Shown here in pieces: positions 34,824 to 46,666 of a stretch of 64,000 bases of DNA. Positions within the stretch are counted from its first letter, which is position 1. The number at the start of each line of letters is the position of its first letter. The position numbers and the translations under genes were made by a program. Source of the DNA: Sipunculus nudus (Eukaryota; Annelida; Sipuncula; Golfingiida; Sipunculidae); assembly GCA_026874595.1 (NCBI GenBank), contig CM049318.1:61784250-61848249 (forward strand), given 5' to 3'. The notes under the pieces are model-generated. The model saw only the letters and a program-made list of their open reading frames with translations, made no database searches and was not told the DNA's origin.

Positions 34824-35687
34824 TTTTAGCTCAGCTGACTGTTAGTCATCTGAGCTATAGCGACCACTCTTTGTCAGTCGTCCGACCGGCCGTCTGTCCC
34901 TTCACAGGGAACAAATCGTAACCGCTGGACCTGGAATCTTCTCACTTGACATCCAGGGAGGTCCATGAAAAATCTCCTGGAAACCTGAAATTAGGTCTCT
35001 GTTACCCATATCCTCCGAGCTATGGGGCTCAGAAGTCCCCCCCCCCCCCCCAGAATACTGGAAAATTTTATACAAAAGCTCAAGTGTCTGAACAACTAAT
35101 GCATTGATCACCATGATTCTTTGCATGCAAATTGATCATGAAATATTTCATCAGTTCTCGCAGACTGGTGGTGCCACCTGTAATTTTTCGATCAATGTTT
35201 GAGACCTTCAGATGAAGCGGACTGGATTATAGGGCAACAATCGTAATTATTAGATCTATAAAAACTTTTTACTTTACATCCAGGAAGGTCCTTGGCAAAT
35301 CTTCCTGGCCACTTGAAATTAGGTCATGGTGACCTATATTTTTCGAAATAAGGGGAGAATGATTTTTAAGCACTCAGTGAATCAGATTTGGGCCCAAATT
35401 TTATCCACCTGGCTTAGAAACCTTTCAGGGAGGTTCATAAAACATCTCCTTGGAAACCTGAAATGTCACTGTGACCATTTTCTGCAAGCTGTGTGAAATT
35501 TCGAACATAATTTTATCACTTCGATGGGCACAAATGATAGCAGATCAATGTAGAATAAGATCACTGTAACCTATATCTCAGGTCTATTGGCAAAATGCAT
35601 AATTATGAGCACTCTGGGAGTCGTTTTACCTATTGTTCAAGGCACCTTGAATTAAGCTGAGCACCAAGGCCCACGGGCCACTTGTTT
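34824..35687 (+). repeat. Large dispersed repeat, copy C
   Basis: The start, TTTTTAGCTCAGCTGACTG, and the end, TTAAGCTGAGCACCAAGGCC then CACGGGCCACTTGTTT, match the other copies. It holds essentially one full internal unit plus diverged sequence, so it is much shorter than copies A and B. Confidence 0.75.
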
Positions 35688-35699
35688 ATCCATGGCATG

Positions 35700-36870
35700 A
35701 CTACAGTAGTTCTACCTCAACATTCTTTGTTTCATTTTTGTGGCTAGTTTAGTGGCTTTTTCACACTGGCAAATTATTCGACATTTCAGCCCAGCAAATT
35801 CTTCAAAATCGTTAGGCTAGTTTAGTCTTGTTAGTATACAGTTCATAATATTAGGCCTTTTACTGACTGTCATGACCCATGGCCACTTGTGTCTTTTTCT
35901 ACAGAGGTCATAAATAGAAAACATAACGTAAATGATATATATTCCTATAAATAATTCTATTGGAAATGTCGCGATTTTAATTTTGAAAAATCAAGTGGAA
36001 AAAGAACCACTTGATCTTCTCGGTAGCACATACACACACGTCTTGAATGTATAACATTAGTTAGTGAACTAAGGTTTACGTGTACACTTTGATCTTTGGA
36101 TTGCTTTTTCCTTCCTGGTACGTTATGGTACACATTATCAGCTGATTATATACCTGAGTTTATCGGTACAATAAAATATGTCATCATAAGACATGTTATT
36201 TTCGGAGGCCGGAAAGTCCCAAACGTGAGTGGTAACCATGTGTTTGTAAACAATCGCAAGACAACAATTTACAGTGATGACGTCACCTGACGACAGACAC
36301 TTAAGGCGAAGGTTAAGCCTTGGTAAACGTCTGTCTTGTTCTTCAGACTGACAGATAGGCGTGATCATTTGTATGTATTGACGCTGGCAAAATATAATAC
36401 TATAACTACTACTACCCCTACTACCAATAATAATAATACCAATAAAATACTTAAATAGCGACCCTATTTCTCTAACTAACAGACTCACAACCCTTTCCTA
36501 CACATTGATACAAGTACAAATAACAATTTTTTATCCGCAATCCTTGTATGTGTGTTCCTGCGTGCTTATGTTTTAAATCAAGAAATCATATATACGACCA
36601 TAGTAAGGTACATCCTGGGTAAGAATAAATAAAATCGAATAAAAAAGTTAATAATAAGAAGAAGAAGAAGAGTGGGAAACGCATATCTCCTCCAATGAAT
36701 AATTACCGGTATTGGTCATACTACTACTAATAATAATAACAATAATAATATAATGTTAACATACTTAATATTTACATATCCTTAACAAACAGACACTTCA
36801 CTTATAAGTACGACTACGTGTCCTCCTTATTCAGAAATAAACGGATTCTGGTGAACTGTGGCTGGTACTA
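35700..36870. other. No gene recognised
   Basis: Mixed AT-rich sequence with short AAT/AAG repeats near 36400-36740. Two overlapping opposite-strand open frames (36096-36290 plus, 36138-36488 minus) show no domain and are treated as chance. Confidence 0.45.
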
Positions 36871-36877
36871 GAAAAGC

Positions 36878-36935
36878 ATGGAGCTTGTGTACTTGAGAGC
36901 CAGAATCCTTGTAATATATGCGGTATGCTGTACAG
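36878..36935 (+). CDS. Candidate signal-peptide first exon
   Basis: ATG at 36878 opens MELVYLRARILVIYAVCCT, a short basic-hydrophobic segment like a secretion signal. It ends at a donor TACAG|GTAAATG (36935/36936) in phase 1, the usual phase for signal-peptide exons. I could not find its next exon in the window. It could be a chance ATG next to a donor-like site. Confidence 0.3.
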
Positions 36936-37741
36936 GTAAATGGTGGGATCAAGAAATTCTCACAACGGTTAAGAACATTTTAAATAGGAAATAAGTATTA
37001 AGGTGATCCAGATCACCTCCAAATTTAATTGATTGTTCCATAGGTATAACTCTACACAAAATATCATCAAAGTCGAACATTTTTAGCGAACCTGTGAGCT
37101 TATGCGATGGCGCGGCGTCATCCGTCCGTCGTCCACCGTCGTCCGTACGTTAACCCTTGCTATCTCAAAAACAGCCAAAGCTAGCAGCACCAAATTTTAT
37201 GGAAGAATCAGTCAATGGTCAAACTTTATCGAATTGAACTTACTTTTTTGTTATCTGAATAGACTATTGGGGAGTATTATAACGGAAAAAATTAAGAAAA
37301 ATTAAAATCATCTACGCCGAAACTGTCCCGCCAAATTGTTAAACATATCACAGAAATAATCCCAGAAACAATCTGAATGGTTCCAGTTCGGTGATTTTGG
37401 CCGAGTTACAGGAATCTGAACTTAGTCATTTGGCCAAAAAAGCATACCAAATTTACAATCAGAAACTGTCGGAACTGTCATCACCAGACGTTATGCAAAT
37501 GTTGGTCACATGAGTCGTATTTGAAATTGAGGTATTTGGCCACTTGGATCGACCTTTTGTGTACATGGGTCATCGGTCATCAGTACATTAACCCATACGC
37601 ACACAATACGGGTGGTTCCACCTACAATCCTTTTTGTGCTGTGCATATCCATGCCAGATTTTCAAGAGTGACGTTTGTGTAATTGGTGCTTGTACTCGGG
37701 TTCAAAATGTTTAGTACTTGCTTTGAACATGTACGTGTCAC

Positions 37742-37895
37742 ACATGCAAAAGTGGATCCAGGGGAGGGATCCAGGGGGCAATTTCTGTTGCCTGGTCCCC
37801 CCTTTTTCGGACCAGGTGACCTTTTTAAAGGATTTGTCATAAGTCCTCCTGGGTTGGACCCTCCTTTTCCTAAATCCTGGATCCGCGCCTGATAT
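37742..37895 (+). repeat. Dispersed repeat with inverted GGATCCAG ends
   Basis: It begins AAAAGTGGATCCAGGGGAGG and ends CCTAAATCCTGGATCCGCGC, so GGATCCAGG and CCTGGATCC form the ends. Open frames on both strands here (37622-37948, 37683-37892) are the same repeat read twice. Confidence 0.65.
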
Positions 37896-38311
37896 GTACT
37901 TGAAAAGTAATCAGGTACTTTTCCATTAATGATCAAGCATGTTATCATTGAAGCATTATACCTGATGTATATCCCATTGCACAGGTTCGCATTAGGCCTA
38001 TGGGCCTTGTTTTTAGTAATAATGACAAACGAAATAAGGAACGAAATTAGTACTGAAGGGAATAATATCTCGCCTCCTGGAGGAGGTTGAATAACATCTT
38101 TTATTCAAACATTATTACTGCCTGTGGCATGGTAAGAGAACTGAGAAATATACGAAGAAGAAACAGAGGAAGACAAATGAGAATGAGATGATAAAATTAT
38201 AACTTCCAACCAAACTGTTGGCCTTGGCATTACCAGCAAGAATAAAAAGAATACCAAGACTGTCCGGGTATATATTCACGTAAGGATAACGTATGCCTAT
38301 ACTTCACGGTT

Positions 38312-38316
<5 letters not shown>

Positions 38317-38374
<58 letters not shown>
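38317..38374. repeat. (TA)n microsatellite
   Basis: About 29 uninterrupted TA units. Confidence 0.95.
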
Positions 38375-38376
<2 letters not shown>

Positions 38377-38999
38377 ACATAGCGCACGAGGTATAGGCAC
38401 TATAAGGTTTTGTTTAGATCAACAGCATATAACCCATTCTGTCGCGGTTCATGAAGTTCCTGATAGATGTCAAATTTCTCAGAATTTATGGGGAGAATAT
38501 AGGACACCCCCGTAGGACACACTTGGCAGCGTTCCCGGCAGGTCAAGGCCAAAAAAAAAACAAACAAAAAAAACGGAAAGACCACACTTGCGATTGCAGG
38601 CGTATTTACTGCATTTTATCTGCTTAGCGAGCCATGTGTAAGACTTGACGAATCGTGACACATAGTTCTGCTTTACAGTTTTATGTAAATTTTTTATGAT
38701 CCGGAGTGTTCGAGGAGGTATACGTGCGTTCACCGACTGCTCTCTACTTCTTAATATGCATTTTGATACCTTATCATAATAAGCCCGAGTATTCATTGCA
38801 CACTTAGCGTCTGGCCGTGTTAGAACCACTCCAGCCACAGGTTGGTTGCTTATGTCACTAAGTCAATGTTTATCTAAATTGCTGATGTTTGCCTAAACTT
38901 TAACCTCACGCGAAGAACAGCTGTTACCTTGAATATTATGCAACTTGGTATTTTTAGCTGGGGATTTTTCACACTAATAAAAGTAAACAAATATGGCTT

Positions 39000-39008
39000 T
39001 ATATAAAG
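39000..39008 (+). promoter_or_regulatory. TATA box of the BH3 gene
   Basis: TATATAAAG is followed about 28 bp downstream by CCAACTATT, an initiator-like sequence. It fits a TATA-driven promoter directly upstream of the donor at 39105. Confidence 0.55.
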
Positions 39009-39030
39009 GGCTGCGACAAGAGTCACGCCA

Positions 39031-39105
39031 ACTATTGACGACGCTACATAGAAGACGCAGAGACGCTATACCAAGAAGGAACTGTGATAGCAAACAGAAA
39101 CACAG
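39031..39105 (+). other. Candidate 5' UTR exon of the BH3 gene
   Basis: It begins about 30 bp after the TATA box and ends at AACACAG|GTAAGC (39105/39106), a strong donor. It contains no ATG, so the first ATG of the spliced transcript is two bases into the exon at 41126. The joined context puts an A at -3 of that ATG. Confidence 0.5.
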
Positions 39106-39962
39106 GTAAGCTGAAACAATTGATGTACTTGAATATATTTCAACCTACGTACTCTCTACAGCTGATAAGTAAATATATATATATAACAAGGTATGTCTAG
39201 CTGCCTTGTATCGGAATATGATCATTGTAAACTCCTTGCTCAATATATGTGAGTACATATATTTTAATAATGTATAGTATCCATGGCAAAAACCTTCATA
39301 TAAAATCATTTCAAATTTAAGTTGTTTTACATCAGTTTAGACTCAACATTTTACATCAACATTAGACCCCATGAAGTCTATGGTATTTTAAACGCGGTAT
39401 TCTAAAGATGCATGTATTGATGAAATTATCATGATATTTTATCATAATTTCTCATTATTTTTCATTTCTACTTAATATGCAGTTATTCTTAAAACTAATA
39501 AGAGTAGGCAACTTTTTTGTGAGCTCACGTTAAACCAAATTATGGTTTCTGTGTATGTTCATCATTATATACTTATTTATCTCTTGTTTTAAGACTGAAT
39601 ATTTATAAAAAATATTTGAATTTATATTATCAAATCTTCAACTTTTACAGTTTATGACAGGGATGCTTCCTTAAAGGAAAACTGTTGTGTTTTGAAAGTT
39701 TATTTACTGAATAATAAATAAACAATATAAATGACAAAACCCCTTGGTATAAACGAACGTGATTGACATAAGAGGAATATCTTAATGTTTTCTGGGTTTT
39801 TTTTCTATATTCTATATTCTATATAATATATGGCGTGTGCGTGTGTGTGTTTCAATGCAAGAGAGAATATTAAATGTATTTGTTTAAACAATACCAGGCA
39901 CAATTTGACATGGGTTTAATACATTGGATAGTTAAATATATCGACTCATTGAGGAACTACTT

Positions 39963-40990
39963 TAAGATAAGATAAGATAAGATATCATTTATTGCCAATC
40001 AGGACTTTGGGTGTCAAGCAACTGTTATGTGGCACAAGTAAGAACAAAAAATAATAATAATACTGTGTAAAAAGCATATGATTAACGAATAGAAAACGAA
40101 TATAAATACATTACATATGCTACTTGAACAAACTTTCTTTGTTAGCGACATTCAAATTATTTCACCAGCAGATAATACTGAAGTTTACCACACATTATAC
40201 AACAGATATGAAAATCAAAGTTAGTGTTTTCTTATCCATACGAAAGCAATATAATTTTTTAAGAAAGTACATCCTTTGACTGCCTTTTTTTACATAAGGC
40301 GTCTGTGTTATCTAACCATTTAAGTTTATCGTCAATAACAGTACCAAGATATACAATTTCTACAGCATTACCATCAACGAAAACAGGGTATTAGCATGTA
40401 GGTCTTCTTCTTGGTTCAGTTACAAGTTACTTGGTCTTGTTAACCTTAAGTAAATGATTATGTTTATCTCACCATGTAATAACGTTGGCAATTTCTTGAC
40501 AGTAGCGAGATTCATCAAAATCAACGATTCTGCCGAGAATGGCAGTGTCATCCGCGTATTAAAAAAATATCACATCCTGCCTGGGTAGACACAAAGGAAT
40601 TTGTGTACAGAATAAATAACACAGGTGACAGAACACACCCGTGTGGGGCACCTGTACTGAATAAATAGCACAGGTGACAGAACACACCCTTGCGGGGCAC
40701 CTGTACTGAATAAATAGCACAGGTGACAGAATACACCAGTGTGGGGCACCTGTACTGAATAAATAGCACAGGTGACAGAACACACCCGTGTCGGGCACCT
40801 GTACTGAATAAATAGCACAGGTGACAGAACACACCCGTGTGGGGCACCTGCACCGATACTACAGCATGGAAAGAAAACTACATTTATTTTCTACTCTAAA
40901 ACACTGCTTTCGGTTCGTTAAAAAGTCAAGAACCCTCCTATAATCATTTTCTGGTACATTGAGTTGTAACAACTTTTAATCATGACATAT
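39963..40990 (-). mobile_element. 5'-truncated LINE, reverse transcriptase fragment
   Basis: On the minus strand the order is an RT segment with FLTNRKQCFRVENK (near 40930), the GAPHGCVLSPVLFILYTN block, YADDTAILGRIVDFDESRY (catalytic YADD at ~40547-40558), a VNKTK segment and VYLGTVIDDKLKW (near 40340). It ends at AATAAATGATATC followed by a (TCTTA)n tail at 39963-39982. The tail and RT type suggest the CR1/L2/Rex group. Frameshifts, including one just before YADD, and several stops make it a relic. It lies in the intron of the BH3 gene, in the opposite orientation. Confidence 0.75.
40606..40853 (-). repeat. 49-bp minisatellite inside the LINE RT
   Basis: Units start at 40621, 40670, 40719, 40768 and 40817 with ACAGGTGACAGAACACACC, exactly 49 bp apart. 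The unit covers the conserved RT segment GCVLSPVLF. Because 49 is not a multiple of three, the motif reappears in all three minus frames, giving three overlapping open frames that are not genes. Confidence 0.92.
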
Positions 40991-41126
40991 GGTTGAATGG
41001 TGTTAATGTCTTATGTTATTTGTATAACCAGATATGGATACTCGAGTTCCATTAATAATAAGTCAGATGGGATCTATAATGCCACGTAACAATAAATTCT
41101 ATAACATTCTCCCTTTCCCCTGCAGA

Positions 41127-41342
41127 ATGAGTTGTGCGAGAGAGGACCACGCCATCATTGCAGGCATTGCCCGTCAGCTCTCCCAAGTGGGGAACTCGGT
41201 GAACGAGAACCAGAGACAGATTATAGCGGAGAGTCTGGTTACCATTGGAAACAGTGTGATGGAAGAAAATGAAACAAAGATAATGGTCCAGATGGCTCGT
41301 GGAGGACTGTATGTCATGGCCGTATTTACGGAAGGAATCTAG
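41127..41342 (+). CDS. BH3-only-like (BID-like) 71-aa protein
   Basis: The acceptor TTTCCCCTGCAG ends at 41125; ATG is at 41127 and TAG at 41340-41342. Residues 14-25, IARQLSQVGNSV, match the BH3 helix of BID (IARHLAQVGDSM) at 8 of 12 positions, including the four hydrophobic anchors' places and the invariant Leu and Gly. The usual Asp after Gly is Asn. Residues 33-44, with I33, L37, I40, G41-N42 and V44, repeat the spacing, so there may be two BH3-like helices. BH3-only proteins bind BCL-2-family grooves at mitochondria and control apoptosis. No BH1/BH2 signature or clear membrane anchor is visible, though the end (GGLYVMAVFTEGI) is hydrophobic. An unspliced frame from 41034 would add 31 residues coded by intron, which is less likely. 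Function is inferred from one motif. Confidence 0.55.
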   Translation: MSCAREDHAIIAGIARQLSQVGNSVNENQRQIIAESLVTIGNSVMEENETKIMVQMARGGLYVMAVFTEGI

Positions 41343-42493
41343 CATTAACTTTGGTAAAGTTAGACTAGCTTTGAAGACATCTATACCAACACAGTCTCAC
41401 TAGAAATAGAATTTTCCGGATAAAACGGATGTATCAACACACACATAGAACCCACTGGAACGAAAATAATGAGCTGAAGTAATTTCACAACTCACGCGAA
41501 CCGGAAATGGACTTTCAAATGAGGATCGACGTGGAAACTCTATCTAGATGTAGAGGGCAAGTATAGGGATCGTCCGGGAGTTCATTCAGCCTATTTGTTG
41601 ACCCGGTTGCCTTTTATGTCTCCTGGTAAAATAACTCACGCCTTTTTGATTACCAGTAAAACATGGCATGACCATACAGATTATGTCCCCTGCCGAGATG
41701 ACCGAATATCAATATAATATATCTAGGCAAAGGGATGGGACAATAGTCGGACATTATTGAGACGTTGGACTGTATATAGGGGTATATGATGTCTTCACTG
41801 CCGTATAACTTTACCGCCACCAGACATGTGCAGAACGTTATCTGTTACAAAATAGACATTATCATCCAAATCAAACCTGTGAAACTTTATTTGCTGTAGA
41901 AGGAAACCATGCAGTCTCGTGTATGCAGAAACGTGTATGATTGTACAACTTACAGATATGTTCAAGGAAATCTGCTGGAATTTTCCCCAGAGAAATTAAC
42001 TTTCATGACTTAACAAGCCAAGGATACTGAACTTTACTTCACCATATATACAGACATTCTGAACTTAGTGATATACAGGTTGGCGTAGAACTTTATTTTC
42101 ACAGGAAATATACTGCATATACAGATATGTTGAGAAATTTAACGCTTACAGAATGGAATTTTTATATAGTGTTTTCGTTTTTTTTTCATTCGGTGTAAAG
42201 ATCCATTATTCGTTTAAAAACGATCTGTAATGGCATTCATAACAAGACGATGACTTGCCATCTGGAGACCGATAAGTTTCTGTATAAGTCTGAACATAAT
42301 CTTGATGCAGGTAGACCAATGGCATATGGCTTTGGGTCACTTTCCCAAAAATGTTCACTCTAAACATCCCCTGCATTTGTTTTTTAAATAATTTTTTTTG
42401 GTGGAGGTAACAGTCTCTATTTTTCAATGCTGATTCATGTTATTCTTAACCTAAGTATGTACATTTGCACTCCCTTCCTGTAATTTATTTTGT

Positions 42494-42735
42494 ATCCTGG
42501 TGTCACCCTGGGTGTGTAATTATCCCCATAGCTAGTCCATAACACCTAGGAACCCACCAAAGACGCACTTGTATTTGAGTGATACACGGCTGTGGGGCAC
42601 AGCCTTCTCATTAAGCCTGCTGAGCGCTCATATTGGGTGGGGCCGACCGTATAAATTCTCCTCCTCGGCTTATATTCGAACCCACGATCTCACGGCTTTG
42701 ACTCCTGCGCTCTACCCCTGAGCCACAGAAGCCGA
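42494..42735 (-). mobile_element. tRNA-derived SINE (minus), second copy
   Basis: On the minus strand: GGCTCAGGGGTAGAGCGCAG (A-box region, ~42711-42725), GGGTTCGAATAT (B box, 42672-42683), then a body parallel to the copy at 11889-12132. Confidence 0.6.
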
Positions 42736-42879
42736 TATCCCTAGCATTTAAATTGGATCAATATAAAATTATGTGCTACTATGTAGTATAAGCCATAAGG
42801 AGAGTCATGGTTTGTCTATGTAATCGGCTGCTGAATGTTATCCTTGCATGTTGATATATGAATGTTATCCATGCATCTG

Positions 42880-42883
<4 letters not shown>

Positions 42884-42936
<53 letters not shown>
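42884..42936. repeat. (TA)n microsatellite
   Basis: About 25 TA units; the Tyr/Ile-repeat open frames here are artefacts. Confidence 0.95.
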
Positions 42937-42938
<2 letters not shown>

Positions 42939-43134
42939 GATGTCACTATATACATGCATGTATTTTTGTGATAACCTTATATACTCTATTTATGATGTGT
43001 TTATTTATTTATGTATGCATATCTATATTAGATTCGGTGTAACAAGGGATGGATTTTGTGATCGCGTGTAAACATGTGTATGTATATATCTTCCTGAAAC
43101 GTAATTATATTCACGATATATGTATTTCTTGTAC

Positions 43135-43135
<1 letters not shown>

Positions 43136-43178
<43 letters not shown>
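43136..43178. repeat. (TA)n microsatellite
   Basis: About 21 TA units; the associated Ile/Tyr-repeat frames on both strands are artefacts. Confidence 0.95.
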
Positions 43179-43181
<3 letters not shown>

Positions 43182-43439
43182 TATATGTACTTGCGTATGT
43201 ACATGTTTACACATTAAATATACATGTGCAACTGAATAATAAATTATGCGTCTTACATCGATTACTGGGTAGTTTGTTTATGTGTGTGTGTGTGTTTTAG
43301 ACGTTATTTTACTTAGTTTTGTCATATCAGGGAGGTTATATATAGATCTAGCCCATCCATTGACCAGACCTACTATTTTTTATAAACTTAATTTATTTAA
43401 CATGGATTGTAAAAATAGTTATAAAAACTAATACAACGA

Positions 43440-43615
43440 GGCACTCTCCATGGCACGCTTGGTGGTGTTTAGTAGTCTATGGAGGACCCGGAGAAAACCA
43501 CCGACCTTGGATGGCAACTTCAACCTAGTCATAGGTATACGCCGCGGATCGAACTCGGGTAGCCAACGGTGAGCGCCGAGCGTTTTACCCCTCGTTATAG
43601 TCCAGTCATCTTGTT
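43440..43615 (-). mobile_element. tRNA-derived SINE (minus), different family
   Basis: The minus strand has a tRNA-like GGGGTAAAACGCTCGGCGCT head, GAGTTCGATCC as B box (~43551-43561), and a conserved-looking body, AAGGTCGGTGGTTTTCTCCG, frequent in invertebrate SINEs as far as I recall. Confidence 0.5.
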
Positions 43616-43629
43616 AGATATGTTCAAAT

Positions 43630-45790
43630 GTCCCAATTAAAAATAAAACTCCACTTAAATTACGCAGTTATAGCAGACTTGATTGTGTGTGGTGCAAGTC
43701 ATGCTCAACTTTATAAATTTCATTTGCCATCACTCTCCAAATTCGATTAATCTTCGGGAAATAGAGCAAGGCCACATAAAAGGAAATTATTGTTCTACGG
43801 AATTGCCCTTTTTTTGGTCCGCCAGGAGGGTATACGTTCACTCCCGTTTATCTGCGTAGTGTGTCTATGTATGTTTGTGTGTGTGTGTGTTTTTTTTCCA
43901 CAACATAACTCGTGCAATCATTAAAGGAATGGAACTATGAAAATCGATTTCATTTTGGTGTGGAGGCGGCATATGATCTGGATCCATGAACTACTTCGAG
44001 GAAGATTCACAAATGTATAGTGTCACTTTTGCACGATTGAACCTGGGATTAATGGTTAAATAGTTGAATGCAAATACGGCTTTTATCATATCATATAGAG
44101 ACCCCCACATTCCTTGGAATGCAACTTCCGGTTCGAGAATAAATTGGTTTCGAATGAGACTCCTGGCGTAATTTTTGCTTATTGGTTCTCTCACCTTGTT
44201 CACTTCAAAGAATCATAAGGTCAGTTGATTTTTAATTCAATATATTGATACAGGTAACTGGTTCAGAAGTCAAATTGTTCTTCCACTTCCATTTGAAAAA
44301 AAAAGTATACATATAATCTTACATTAAAGGCATTGAAATGCTCATTCAAGATTCATTCATACCTGCAGGTACCTTGTGTGCGTTGCGTTGTGTGCCATGT
44401 TAAGAAATGTCGGATATGTAGTGTCTTTACAAGTTGGAAAAGTTTAACGCACTTTATCATAACAGGATATACAAGTGATAAAAACAATAACAGAAGAGGA
44501 AAAATGGCATGGCAGGTTCCAGTAGAGTGTCATGTGTACTGTCATGAGGCTAGTGAACAGCCGTGTAGCAGCTAACTTTAGGCTTATTCTTATGCCTAAT
44601 TTGGGGGGGGGGTTGTGATAATAAAAGTGATTTTCCCATATGCTCTGGAATACTTGTACATAGCGGCCCGAAAAAATTAACTTTGTTTTGCTGGCTGACC
44701 CCCCCCCCCCCCCCCCACACACACCCTTGATCTGATTCGATATAATAGTTTTATAATCTGGAATATCACGGCATGTGCATCTCTACAAAATATAGCCATG
44801 CGATTTTTTTAATGTCTATATAATACGCTAGATGGCGCTTTAAACATGCGCACTTGCTGAAGATCTTCTATTGATGGAAGGGCTTCCATGTTAAAAGTGT
44901 CGTAACCAGGAAATGTTCAACACAGACAAATATATTTTAATCACATAAGAAACGTGTCACGTATTTAAAGAACAGGATGAGGAATTAAATGGAATTTTTG
45001 CATACAAATAAATAAAGAAATGAACGATATGTACAGAAGAAAGTGAATTGTCGACTATAACCTGAACAGATGACGATTACCAGATATATATCATTCGGTA
45101 TTTTTTTTCATGATTTTTAGTATAAGTCTTATGATATCTGATCTGGTTAAATCTGGCTGAAAACCTGCACGCGCCAGTCAAGACTGAATGCTCGCTTCGT
45201 CAGCCCACGTGTGTCACGTAGCAACTATTGCTGGAAATCCCCTCGGAATTCCCTTTGCTAACGCGAACCAAATTGGCATGACTGTTCCCATTTTTTTCGA
45301 TATGGGATTTAAATAAAAATAGAGAATAAAAAAATGTTGGGGCTTTAAATGTACACGCTTCATTCAGACCATTAACTAATCACTTTTGGTCGTCAGGGGC
45401 ACCTAATTATTATCTTGTAAGATTTAGTATTTAGGTAATTGTATATATTTAACAATGACACGCACAGGACGTTGAAACATAGGCATTCTGCACCGAAGAG
45501 ACGACTTCATAGAGAGACTGGGCACGCCTGCCTGCATGTGCTGGGTGAGGCCGGGTTTCCAATACTAGGTTTGAAAAATAAAGATCATGGTAAATAGTAT
45601 ACTGTGCTATATTCCAAAAATGTTCTATTGGTATCATTCTCAAGTCTGTTGTAATTTCTCGCACATGCAGATGTAGGCCTATACCAAGAAGCTTATAGTC
45701 TGTATAGTCCTGTTTTATACTGGCGACTTGGGAGGCAGTTGAGAGAAAGGTAAATGAGAAAACCCCTTATTTAATGCAGCGATAACATTT
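43630..45790. other. No gene recognised
   Basis: AT-rich sequence with long C/G runs (44605-44612, 44700-44716). A small Cys-rich frame at 44333-44575 starts from TTG, has no domain I recognise, and is not called. Confidence 0.45.
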
Positions 45791-45794
45791 ATTA

Positions 45795-46089
45795 GGCAAA
45801 AATAAAAGGTATGGTTCTCAGGCATTTTTTTTCACACTGCGGGCGGGCGGTATTTTATTTTTGACCTTTTATTGTATGTTTCGATAAAAATGTCACATGA
45901 CCATGGAAAAGTATGGAAATATCAGGGTGGTTTTGCTAATCAGGTAAGAGCACTACATAACAAAGAAAATCGTATTAAAATTGTATTATTTTATCTTCTT
46001 GAAAGATGAAAATCAAAATAAAAATGTTTGATGCGGGTATTAAAATTGACGCGGGCCGTGCCTGAGAACCATACCTTTTTTTTTTGGCC
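45795..46089. mobile_element. PIF/Harbinger-type MITE, copy 4
   Basis: The left end is GGCAAAAATAAAAGGTATGG; the right end carries GTGCCTGAGAACCATACC and ends GGCC. TTA lies at 45792-45794 and 46090-46092. At 295 bp it is slightly shorter than copies 1 and 3. Confidence 0.72.
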
Positions 46090-46666
46090 TTAAGCAAATA
46101 TTCTTATCGCCACTGTAGCGTGCATGCAGTTGAGCATTGTGAAATTATATGAAATGACGCAATGATGGCTGTGTTATAGGCAGAAGTAAAATTTGATCTG
46201 ACTTGTGACTTAAATCTGGACATAAATATTGTTTAGTCCCTGCGTGGTTTATTTAAATTTTAATCAATATTCATTTGCTGAAGCAGGTATGTGCATGCCA
46301 CTTAACCACTATATTGAGATAAATCCCAGATATCGTATTTCATGAGCGATGATGTCTGTATTTTGATGACGTCCTTATAGCCTTAGCGGTACATTTCAGG
46401 AATTTATACTCAAACAAAAGTGTATATTTTGTGTTTTTGAATAGTTAGTTGTTTATCCCTACTTAAAGTATTTGGCTGATATATGTAAAAAAAAATACTC
46501 TGAACGACTATGAACAGAGTGCAAATATATGGTATCACCTCTCGTACCGTTTCCTTTTAACATGAGGTCAGCCACACGCATTTCATAAGCTATAGGTTAC
46601 AGTAATGTGATAACGTCACCATTGCGGACTCATGACAAAACAATGTTTACAAAGTTTTCTAGTCAA

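Noticed and set aside
40548-40853. Three overlapping minus-strand genes of 82-101 codons
   Set aside because: They are one LINE RT motif repeated with a 49-bp period, so it appears in all three frames.
42862-43300. Tyr/Ile-repeat small proteins on both strands
   Set aside because: They are translations of (TA)n microsatellites.
44333-44575. Cys-rich 80-codon plus-strand frame
   Set aside because: It begins from TTG; the cysteine pattern fits no family I know, and no signal peptide or splice structure is present.
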